Part shown: one piece after another, positions 5,686-10,667 of the stretch
Layout of the letters: the number at the start of each line of letters is the position of its first letter
Numbering within the stretch: position 1 is the stretch's first letter
Assembly (NCBI GenBank): GCA_028292185.1
Contig: JAQGMT010000234.1
Span: forward strand, 1 to 10,667
Origin: Ramlibacter sp.
GTDB taxonomy: Bacteria; Pseudomonadota; Gammaproteobacteria; Burkholderiales; Burkholderiaceae_C
Direction: 5' to 3'
Length of the DNA: 10,667 bases
Made by a program: the position numbers and the translations under genes
The notes under the pieces: generated by a model
Databases searched by the model: none
Told to the model about the DNA's origin: nothing
Seen by the model: the letters and a program-made list of their open reading frames with translations, nothing else

Positions 5686-6501
5686 ATGTTCGCAACCGCC
5701 TTGATCGTCTTTCGCGAGTCCCTCGAGGCCGCGTTGTTCGTCGGCATCGTCGCCGCCGCGACGCGCGAGTTGGCCGGGCGCACTCGCTGGCTGTCGGCTG
5801 GAGTGGCGATTGGTGCGCTCGGCGCGCTGTTACTGGCCCTCATGGCGCCGCACGTCAGCGGCTGGTTCGACGGCCTCGGCCAGGACATCGTCAACATCGT
5901 TGTGTTGTCGATCGCGCTGTCGATGCTGCTGTGGCATTGCATCTGGGTCGCCACGCATTCCAAGGACATGGCGGTGCAGGCTCGCAGCCTTGGCACTTCC
6001 GTCCAGCAAGGTCAACGCAAACCCTGGGCGCTGCTCACGGCCGTGGCCCTTGCCGTGCTGCGTGAGGGTGCCGAAACGGTGCTCTTCGTCGGCGGCGCCT
6101 TGGCCGGCGCCGGCACCACCGCGTCCGAAGTTGTGCTGTCCGTGGCGGTGGGCGTTGGCCTGGGAGTCGGGGCTGGCTTGATCATCTACGGCGGCTTGTC
6201 GCGCATTCCCACGAAGCATGTGTTCGCAACCACCAACGTGCTGATTGCGATCCTGGCGGGTTCCATTGCCAGCCAGCTGGTGAAGGCGCTGATCCAGGCC
6301 GGATTCATCGAACGCTGGAGCGCGCCGCTGTGGGACACCTCGCGCGCCCTGGCTCCGGACTCCGCACTCGGCACTTTCCTGCACGCCCTCGTCGGGTACG
6401 ATGCGCGGCCATCCGGGGCGCAGTTGCTTTCGTACCTGGCCGTGCTGGCCGTCATCTACGCAGGCACTCGGCTGCTGCGTCAGCCGTCGCGGGCGCTCTA
6501 G
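5686..6501 (+). CDS. FTR1-family iron permease
   Basis: A 271-residue inner-membrane protein with about seven predicted transmembrane helices. It carries the two REXXE iron-binding motifs that define the FTR1/EfeU family: RESLE (10-14) in the first helix and REGAE (126-130) in the fourth. These glutamates carry iron across the membrane in yeast Ftr1p and bacterial EfeU. The length matches bacterial members. The gene follows the periplasmic cupredoxin gene by 15 nt with a modest AGGGG ribosome site and shares its Fur-box-like control. The usual P19-type protein, ferredoxin-like protein (FtrABCD) and EfeB peroxidase are absent here, so this is a reduced form of those systems, with the beta-barrel protein downstream in their place. 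Whether it takes Fe2+ with oxidation or Fe3+ directly cannot be told from sequence. Confidence 0.92.
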   Translation: MFATALIVFRESLEAALFVGIVAAATRELAGRTRWLSAGVAIGALGALLLALMAPHVSGWFDGLGQDIVNIVVLSIALSMLLWHCIWVATHSKDMAVQARSLGTSVQQGQRKPWALLTAVALAVLREGAETVLFVGGALAGAGTTASEVVLSVAVGVGLGVGAGLIIYGGLSRIPTKHVFATTNVLIAILAGSIASQLVKALIQAGFIERWSAPLWDTSRALAPDSALGTFLHALVGYDARPSGAQLLSYLAVLAVIYAGTRLLRQPSRAL

Positions 6502-6543
6502 GGGGCGACGGTGTTCACTTATACCAACCAATGGAGTTTCCCT

Positions 6544-7293
6544 ATGCGAACAGCCGTTAAAGCCGGGGCGCTTGCCGCGCTCGCCGTCTCCTGCCTCGTC
6601 CTTCCGGCCATTTCCCGGGCAGCTGCTGACGATTACGTGCACACACCCATCGTCGAAGAAGGGGAGAAGGAGCTGGATTTCAGAGCCGGCACCGCCAAGT
6701 CCCGTGACGGCGGCCGCGAGACCGCCTATTCGGTCGGCCTGGGGTGGGGAGTTAACCGCTGGTGGTTCACCGAGCTGTACGCAAAAGGGCACAAGCTGCC
6801 GGGCCAGGAAAATTCCTTCGACGCGTGGGAGTGGGAAAACAGGTTCCAGCTCACGGAGACCGGCAAATACCCGGTCGACGTGGGCTTCCTCATCGAGGTC
6901 GAGCGGCCGAGGGACCGCAGCCTGGGCTACGAATACAAGTGGGGTCCGCTGTTCCAGATGGATTTCACCAACAAGGTCCAGGGCAACCTGAACATCCTGA
7001 TCGAAAAGCAAATCCGGGGCGCGGTTCCGGCAAGAGCTGAACTCGGCTACCAATGGCAGGTGAAGTACCGCTACCAGCCGGAGTTGGAATTCGGCGCGCA
7101 AGGCTTGGGGGACGTCGGTCCGTGGGACCATTGGGAACCGACTTCAGAGCAGCCGCATATCGCGGGCCCGGCCATCTTCGGCAAAGCCCACCTCGGAAAG
7201 CAGGCCGTCAGTTACAACGCTGGCCTGCTTTTCGGGCTGACCCACGGCGCGCCTCGCAACACCCTGAGGCTGCAAGCCGAATACGAGTTCTGA
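6544..7293 (+). CDS. Predicted outer-membrane beta-barrel protein in the iron operon
   Basis: A 249-residue exported protein of unknown function. A signal peptide (about 1-26, cleaved near SRAAA) is followed by alternating polar and aromatic strands rich in Trp, Tyr and Gly, for example YSVGLGWGVNRWWFTELYAK. The protein ends in LQAEYEF. A C-terminal aromatic residue after a beta-strand is the signal recognised by the Bam outer-membrane assembly machinery. There are no cysteines in the mature part and no obvious catalytic motif. The ATG at 6544 is chosen because it begins a proper signal peptide and has GGAG 8 nt upstream; an in-frame GTG at 6511 would add 11 residues. It lies 42 nt after the permease gene with no terminator between, so it is probably under the same Fur-box-like control. 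A role in iron passage across or sensing at the outer membrane is inference; it is not a TonB-dependent receptor (too short, no plug). Confidence 0.7.
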   Translation: MRTAVKAGALAALAVSCLVLPAISRAAADDYVHTPIVEEGEKELDFRAGTAKSRDGGRETAYSVGLGWGVNRWWFTELYAKGHKLPGQENSFDAWEWENRFQLTETGKYPVDVGFLIEVERPRDRSLGYEYKWGPLFQMDFTNKVQGNLNILIEKQIRGAVPARAELGYQWQVKYRYQPELEFGAQGLGDVGPWDHWEPTSEQPHIAGPAIFGKAHLGKQAVSYNAGLLFGLTHGAPRNTLRLQAEYEF

Positions 7294-7300
7294 TCGGTCC

Positions 7301-7322
7301 CGGCGGCCGGCCCCAGCCGCCG
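7301..7322 (+). terminator. GC-rich hairpin after the iron operon
   Basis: CGGCGGC and GCCGCCG form a perfect 7-bp stem with an 8-base loop, 8 nt after the beta-barrel stop codon. No T-tract follows, so it may be a weak or Rho-assisted terminator, or protect the mRNA end. It separates the iron operon from the sigma factor gene. Confidence 0.4.
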
Positions 7323-7370
7323 CCGCCTGCCAGGGGATGACGGGAACGGGCCGCGCGGTGATGCCATCTA

Positions 7371-8090
7371 ATGGGCAAGATCATGCAAGCCTCCCTCCTG
7401 CCCCATCCCGCCGACCTGCCCGATACCGAACTCGCGGCGCTGGCCGCCCGCGCCGACACCGGCGCGTTCGAGATCCTCATGCGGCGCTACAACCAGCTGC
7501 TGTTTCGCACCGCACGCAGCATCCTCAAGAGCGACGAAGAAACCCAGGACGCCGTGCAGGAGGCGTACCTGAGCGCCTGGCGCGCGCTGCCCACCTTCCG
7601 CTCGGACGCCAAGCTGTCCACCTGGCTGGTTCGCATCGTCATCAATGAAGCACTGGGCCGTCTTCGCAAACGTTCCGGCAGCAACGTTGTGCCCATGGAC
7701 GTCATGGGCGGTGGCCAGCTGCCCGAGCCGGAGGAAACGATGGAAGCCGACCCCGACGAACAACCCGATCAGATCGTCGGCCGCGCCGAAATCCGGCGCT
7801 TGATGGAGGCGCGCATCGATGCGCTGCCCGAATCCTTCCGCACCGTGTTCATGTTGCGTGCCGTGCAGGAGCTGACCGTCGAGGAAGTGGCCGCCGCCTT
7901 GCGCATCCCCGAAGCCACCGTGCGCACCCGTTTCTTCCGGGCCCGCAGCCTGTTGAGGGAAAGCCTCTCGCGTGACATCGACTTCGCACTGGAAGACGCC
8001 TTTTCCTTCGCGGGCCAGCGTTGCGACAGCATTGTCGCCAACGTGCTGGCGCGCATTCGCCCGGACGCGGAAACCTCGTCCATTTCGTGA
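7371..8090 (+). CDS. ECF-type RNA polymerase sigma factor
   Basis: A 239-residue sigma-70-family regulator of the extracytoplasmic function class. Region 2 (about 20-101) includes the DAVQEAYLSAWRAL helix and FRSDAKLSTWLVRIVINEAL, which bind core polymerase and the -10 element. Region 4 (about 139-197) has DALPESFRTVFMLRAVQELT and the helix-turn-helix EEVAAALRIPEATVRTRFFRAR for the -35 element. There is no region 1 or 3. Beyond region 4 lies a 40-residue tail with GQRCDSIVANVLARI (215-229), whose lone Cys218 could respond to redox state; that is inference. The start is uncertain: ATG 7371 or ATG 7383, both with poor ribosome sites. No anti-sigma factor gene is adjacent, unusual for ECF factors, so control may be transcriptional or through the tail. 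The next ORF overlaps its stop by 4 nt. Confidence 0.9.
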   Translation: MGKIMQASLLPHPADLPDTELAALAARADTGAFEILMRRYNQLLFRTARSILKSDEETQDAVQEAYLSAWRALPTFRSDAKLSTWLVRIVINEALGRLRKRSGSNVVPMDVMGGGQLPEPEETMEADPDEQPDQIVGRAEIRRLMEARIDALPESFRTVFMLRAVQELTVEEVAAALRIPEATVRTRFFRARSLLRESLSRDIDFALEDAFSFAGQRCDSIVANVLARIRPDAETSSIS

Positions 8091-8209
8091 CTCCCCGAGC
8101 TTCATACGACGCCAAAGACCGGCACGACTTGATCGCTTATCTGAAACACGCCAACGACGGCCGAATGCCGCAAGCAGGCCGCACCGCCGGTGCGGCTGCC
8201 CATCGCTGA
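8087..8209 (+). pseudogene. 40-codon ORF resembling the C-terminal tail of a cytochrome c
   Basis: A GTG overlaps the sigma-factor stop as GTGA and opens a 40-residue frame. The segment SYDAKDRHDLIAYLKHAND (6-24) looks like the closing helix of class I c-type cytochromes (pattern D/E-R-x-x-L-I-A-Y-L-K). There is no CxxCH motif and no signal peptide, so it cannot bind haem. The simplest reading is that a cytochrome c gene once followed the sigma factor and lost its 5' part by deletion. A functional short peptide translated by coupling cannot be excluded. The remaining residues (25-40) are Ala/Arg/Gly-rich and uninformative. Confidence 0.45.
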
Positions 8210-8225
8210 AAACGAAAGGGACTCC

Positions 8226-8594
8226 ATGGATTCCGCAATGCTCGTACGCACCGCCGCTGTTGTTCTTGCAGTCGCTGCGCTGGGCGGCTTGTTGATGGCG
8301 GGCATGCGCTTCGCCGGCACCGAGCGGCCGCCCTCCTGGCTGGCCATGCTGCATGGCTTGCTGGCCGGCGCCGGCCTGACCTTGCTGCTCTACGCCGGGT
8401 TTGCGGTGGGCATTTCACGCTCGGCGTGGATCGGCATTGTGCTGCTCGTGCTGGCCGCGCTGGGCGGCGTGTTCCTCAATCTCGCGTACCACGACAAGCG
8501 CCTGCCGCTGCCCAAGGGCATCATGATCGTGCACGCGCTGGTCGCGGTCGCCGGCTTCGGCCTTGTTTTCCTCGCCGCTTTCGTGCAAGCCTAA
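8226..8594 (+). CDS. Four-helix membrane protein with an internal duplication
   Basis: A 122-residue integral inner-membrane protein of unknown function, with helices at about 6-27, 39-60, 67-87 and 98-120. Residues 12-59 and 72-119 align without gaps at an offset of exactly 60, with 16 of 48 identical positions. These include ALGG (18-21/78-81), His43/His103, and the AxAG motifs 47-50/107-110. The protein is thus a duplicated two-helix hairpin with a histidine at the start of each second helix. Two matching histidines inside a four-helix bundle suggest a possible haem b or metal site, but this is only inference. The start has AAAGGGA upstream. The TAA stop overlaps the TAG of the convergent gene. 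It follows the sigma factor by 135 bp and may be one of its targets or co-transcribed with it. Confidence 0.75.
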   Translation: MDSAMLVRTAAVVLAVAALGGLLMAGMRFAGTERPPSWLAMLHGLLAGAGLTLLLYAGFAVGISRSAWIGIVLLVLAALGGVFLNLAYHDKRLPLPKGIMIVHALVAVAGFGLVFLAAFVQA

Positions 8595-8956
8595 CTGCGG
8601 GATGACAGATCGGCGGTGGTGGCCGCGTCGCCGCGAGGCAGCGCGTCCTCGATGCGACGCCATCCGGCTCGCACGGCGTGTTTGGCTTCGTCCCATCCCA
8701 GCCGGGAATCGCCCTTAGCGTCCTCCCAGTCGTTGCGGAAGGCGGGTTCGTACTGCTCGAACGTTCCGCCGTCATATTTCGCGCGGCTCTCCCAACCCAT
8801 CCGGTAGGCCGGCGCATAGTCTTCGTAGGCGCGGGCCGGGTTGTAATACGGTTCAGTCGTGTGGGCTTGCCGCCAGTGCGCGTCTTCCTGATCGTGATCC
8901 AGCACGCGCTCCACCGCCTGGCCCGGTGTGAGATCGCGATTTTCCTTGGCTGCCAT
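8591..8956 (-). CDS. Small acidic soluble protein with three 22-residue repeats
   Basis: A 121-residue hydrophilic protein with no signal peptide, membrane segment or cysteine. It is rich in Asp, Glu, Arg, Tyr and Trp. Three repeats of exactly 22 residues start at about 44, 66 and 88 and share the pattern aromatic-acidic-x4-Ala-x-Arg-x2-Trp: A50/R52/W55, A72/R74/W77 and A94/R96/W99. The N-terminus has DLTPGQAVERVLDHDQEDAHWR (8-29), and the C-terminal 15 residues look disordered. I recall similar short proteins of unknown function in proteobacteria, sometimes near stress genes, but have not verified this. AAGGGAG stands 7 nt before the ATG, so translation should be good. It ends tail to tail with the four-helix membrane protein gene, the two stop codons overlapping (CTAA, 8591-8594). 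Confidence 0.72.
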   Translation of the reverse strand: MAAKENRDLTPGQAVERVLDHDQEDAHWRQAHTTEPYYNPARAYEDYAPAYRMGWESRAKYDGGTFEQYEPAFRNDWEDAKGDSRLGWDEAKHAVRAGWRRIEDALPRGDAATTADLSSRS

Positions 8957-9041
8957 GATGAGCTCCCTTCAAATAGTGGATGCATTCATCGTCGGGGGGC
9001 GGGTGGGGCCTTCACGTCATCCGCACCGCAGCCTTGCCGTA

Positions 9042-9064
9042 GGAAAAGGAAGCTCCGCCAGAGC
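9042..9064 (-). terminator. Weak intrinsic terminator of the MFS gene
   Basis: On the minus strand GCTC-TGGCG-GAGC forms a 4-5 bp stem followed at once by TTCCTTTTCC, 8 nt after the MFS stop codon. The T-rich run favours termination but the stem is short. Confidence 0.35.
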
Positions 9065-9071
9065 GCGGCAC

Positions 9072-10667
9072 CTAACGCTCGATCACGAATCGGGTGACCA
9101 GCGGGGGGTGCTCTGCGATATGAAAGGCCAGCTTGCGGTCGCGCAGTTGCACGTCGGCGGCCGTCACGCGATCGAAGCGCCGCAGGTGCTCGGTCCACGA
9201 CTGGTCGGTGATCTGCTCCACCACACGGCCGGGGTCATACAGGTCCTGGAGCACCTGCCAATCGATCGCGCCCTGGCTGATCCGGCTGCGGCGGCTTTCC
9301 TGCATCAGCTGCATGAATTCCGCCGCACGGGCCGGGTCGATGCGGTATTCGATATTGACCTGGATGCGCGCGGCCAGCGGCGGCGCCTCCGCCTCTGGGA
9401 CCTTGAACACATACGATGGCGTCAGGTCTTCCTCGATTCCGCGATCGGAAACCAGCTTCTGGGCCAGCAGCATGAACAGCACGCTTGACACCGCGGCAAT
9501 GGCGACGCTTTCGTGAATGGTCGTCCAGGTCGCAATAAGGCCCCACAGTGCCGCGCCGCTTGCGGACGAGCCCATCAGCGCCATCTGATAAATCGACATG
9601 CCGCGCGCTCGAACCCAATCGGGCAAGGCCATCTGCGCGGCGACGGTGAGCGAATTCGCCACTGAAATCCAGGCCACGCCGGCCAGCAGCATTCCGGGCA
9701 CGGCCACATATATATTGGGTGCAAACGCGACGAGTACGGCGGCGGCTGCCTGCAGGGCCGTGCCCAGCCGGATCAAGGTTTGCAGCGGCATCAGCTTGCG
9801 AATCAGCGGCATCTGCAAGGCCGCGAAGATTGCGCCCGCGCCCATCGAGGCCAGCAATATCGTGAAGGTGCCGGCAGCGCCGCCGGGAAGGCTGCGCGCA
9901 ATCAGCGGCAGCAGCGCGAGCAAGGCGGTGGAATGCAGGAAGAACAGCGAAATGCGCACCAGCACCGCACGCATGCGTCCGGATTGCCAGACGAACTGGA
10001 TGCCGACGCGGATCGCGCTGCCCAGGCGCTCGCGACCCAGTGGGCTCTCCTTGTGTTCGCGCCGCCATTGCATGATGACGAAGCCGGCAACCAGCGAGAG
10101 CGCGGCGTTGAGCAGGAAGACCCAGGCGCTGCCCACGGCGGCGATGACGGCGCCCGCCACCAGCGGACCGATGATGCGCGAAGTGTTCATCGCCACGCCG
10201 TTGAGCGCAAGCGCCGCCGGCAATTGCGGCCGCGGCACCAGCTCGGGCACGATCGCCGCGAACACGGGCCAGCGCATCGCCAGGCCAATGCCGTTGGCGA
10301 AGGTCAACGCCAGCAGCAAGGGCGCGGTCATCCAACCCATGAAAACGGTGAGGCAGACGATCGAGGAGGTGCCGGCCACCCAGAACTGCGTGGTCATGAA
10401 GTAGCGCCTGCGGTCCAGGATGTCCGCCAGCGCGCCGCTGGGCAGGCCGAGCAGGAACACCGGCAGCGTGGAGGCCGACTGCACCAGCGCCACCCAGATG
10501 GGCGAGGTGGTGAGCGAGGTCATCATCCACGCGGCGGCCACATCGTTCATCCACATGCAGATGTTGGCGATGAGCCAGGTGCTCCACAGCATGCGGAACA
10601 CGGGGAGCTTCAGGGGCTCCAGCGCCGCGAGCTTCGATGGCTGCGGCCGCGCGGGCGGGATCGGTGT
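9072..10667 (-). CDS. MFS exporter (EntS/MFS_3 type) with C-terminal soluble domain, 5'-truncated
   Basis: The frame is open to the window edge; 531 residues are visible and a short N-terminus is missing. The visible part begins TPIPPARPQPSKLAALEPLK and then enters the first helix (VFRMLWSTWLIANI). A major-facilitator core of about 12 helices follows, with GALADILDRRRYF as the loop 2-3 signature (G-x3-D-x2-x-R-R). The style matches MFS_3/transmembrane secretion effector proteins related to the enterobactin exporter EntS. The last 100 or so residues form a soluble domain (EYRIDPARAAEFMQLMQESR, then SWTEHLRRFDRVTAAD) with the pattern of a ferredoxin-like ABM fold, a known extension in this family. 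Proton-driven export of a small molecule is likely; the substrate is unknown. Nothing else in the window is clearly linked to it. Confidence 0.85.
   Translation of the reverse strand, partial: TPIPPARPQPSKLAALEPLKLPVFRMLWSTWLIANICMWMNDVAAAWMMTSLTTSPIWVALVQSASTLPVFLLGLPSGALADILDRRRYFMTTQFWVAGTSSIVCLTVFMGWMTAPLLLALTFANGIGLAMRWPVFAAIVPELVPRPQLPAALALNGVAMNTSRIIGPLVAGAVIAAVGSAWVFLLNAALSLVAGFVIMQWRREHKESPLGRERLGSAIRVGIQFVWQSGRMRAVLVRISLFFLHSTALLALLPLIARSLPGGAAGTFTILLASMGAGAIFAALQMPLIRKLMPLQTLIRLGTALQAAAAVLVAFAPNIYVAVPGMLLAGVAWISVANSLTVAAQMALPDWVRARGMSIYQMALMGSSASGAALWGLIATWTTIHESVAIAAVSSVLFMLLAQKLVSDRGIEEDLTPSYVFKVPEAEAPPLAARIQVNIEYRIDPARAAEFMQLMQESRRSRISQGAIDWQVLQDLYDPGRVVEQITDQSWTEHLRRFDRVTAADVQLRDRKLAFHIAEHPPLVTRFVIER

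Noticed and set aside
5830..7131. A 433-codon minus-strand frame opposite the permease and barrel genes.
   Set aside because: It spans two genes with well-supported products on the other strand and has the composition of an antisense shadow.
7368..8354. A 328-codon minus-strand frame opposite the sigma factor.
   Set aside because: The sigma factor domains are unmistakable; the opposite frame is Gly/His/Gln-rich without a domain.
9598..10404. A 268-codon plus-strand frame opposite the MFS gene.
   Set aside because: Ser/Ala/Pro-rich with no domain; antisense shadow.
9235..10587. A 450-codon minus-strand frame overlapping the MFS gene in another frame.
   Set aside because: It is a same-strand shadow without membrane helices, Arg/Ala/His-rich; the MFS frame gives clear helices and family motifs.

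Overview
This is a GC-rich window with densely packed genes on both strands and only short intergenic gaps. It carries no rRNA, tRNA, CRISPR array, insertion sequence or prophage gene that I can see. Gene content and protein style suggest a betaproteobacterium of the order Burkholderiales, perhaps Comamonadaceae-like; this is an inference, since no marker gene is present. Both ends cut through genes: an acyl-CoA dehydrogenase family gene on the left and an MFS exporter on the right.

Layout. (1) 1-1885, plus strand: a translationally coupled set made of the 3' part of an acyl-CoA dehydrogenase homologue, a stand-alone amino acid:[carrier protein] ligase (a truncated class II seryl-tRNA-synthetase homologue), and a 63-residue ORF. 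Each gene overlaps the previous stop codon by 4 nt. (2) 1893-3140, minus strand: a di-haem c-type cytochrome lipoprotein of the cytochrome c peroxidase/MauG type. (3) A 280-bp divergent intergenic region with two palindromic elements. (4) 3421-4590, plus: a class V PLP-dependent aminotransferase. (5) 4615-5211, minus: a divergent ClpP-like serine protease that keeps the Ser/His/Asp triad but lacks the usual N-terminal segment. (6) 5286-7293, plus: a clear Fur-box-like sequence, then a periplasmic EfeO/FtrB-like cupredoxin, an FTR1-family iron permease and a predicted outer-membrane beta-barrel protein. This reads as an iron-starvation-controlled ferric/ferrous iron uptake operon. (7) 7371-8209, plus: an ECF-type sigma factor followed, with a 4-nt overlap, by a 40-codon ORF that looks like the C-terminal tail of a cytochrome c. 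(8) 8226-8594, plus: a four-helix membrane protein built from two copies of a two-helix hairpin, each with a histidine at the same place. (9) 8591-8956, minus: a small acidic, aromatic-rich protein with three 22-residue repeats. (10) 9072-10667, minus: an MFS exporter (EntS/MFS_3 type) with a soluble C-terminal domain.

How the parts work together. The left cluster probably loads an amino acid onto the phosphopantetheine arm of a small carrier protein, encoded outside the window, and may oxidise it there with the flavoprotein. The iron operon forms one functional unit: the periplasmic protein presents iron to the FTR1 permease, under Fur control. The other genes look like single-gene or two-gene units with no clear common pathway.

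Most worth a second look are the aminoacyl-carrier-protein cluster, the beta-barrel protein attached to the Fur-controlled iron operon, the 60-residue internal duplication with paired histidines, and the 22-residue triple repeat. None of these was checked against a database.
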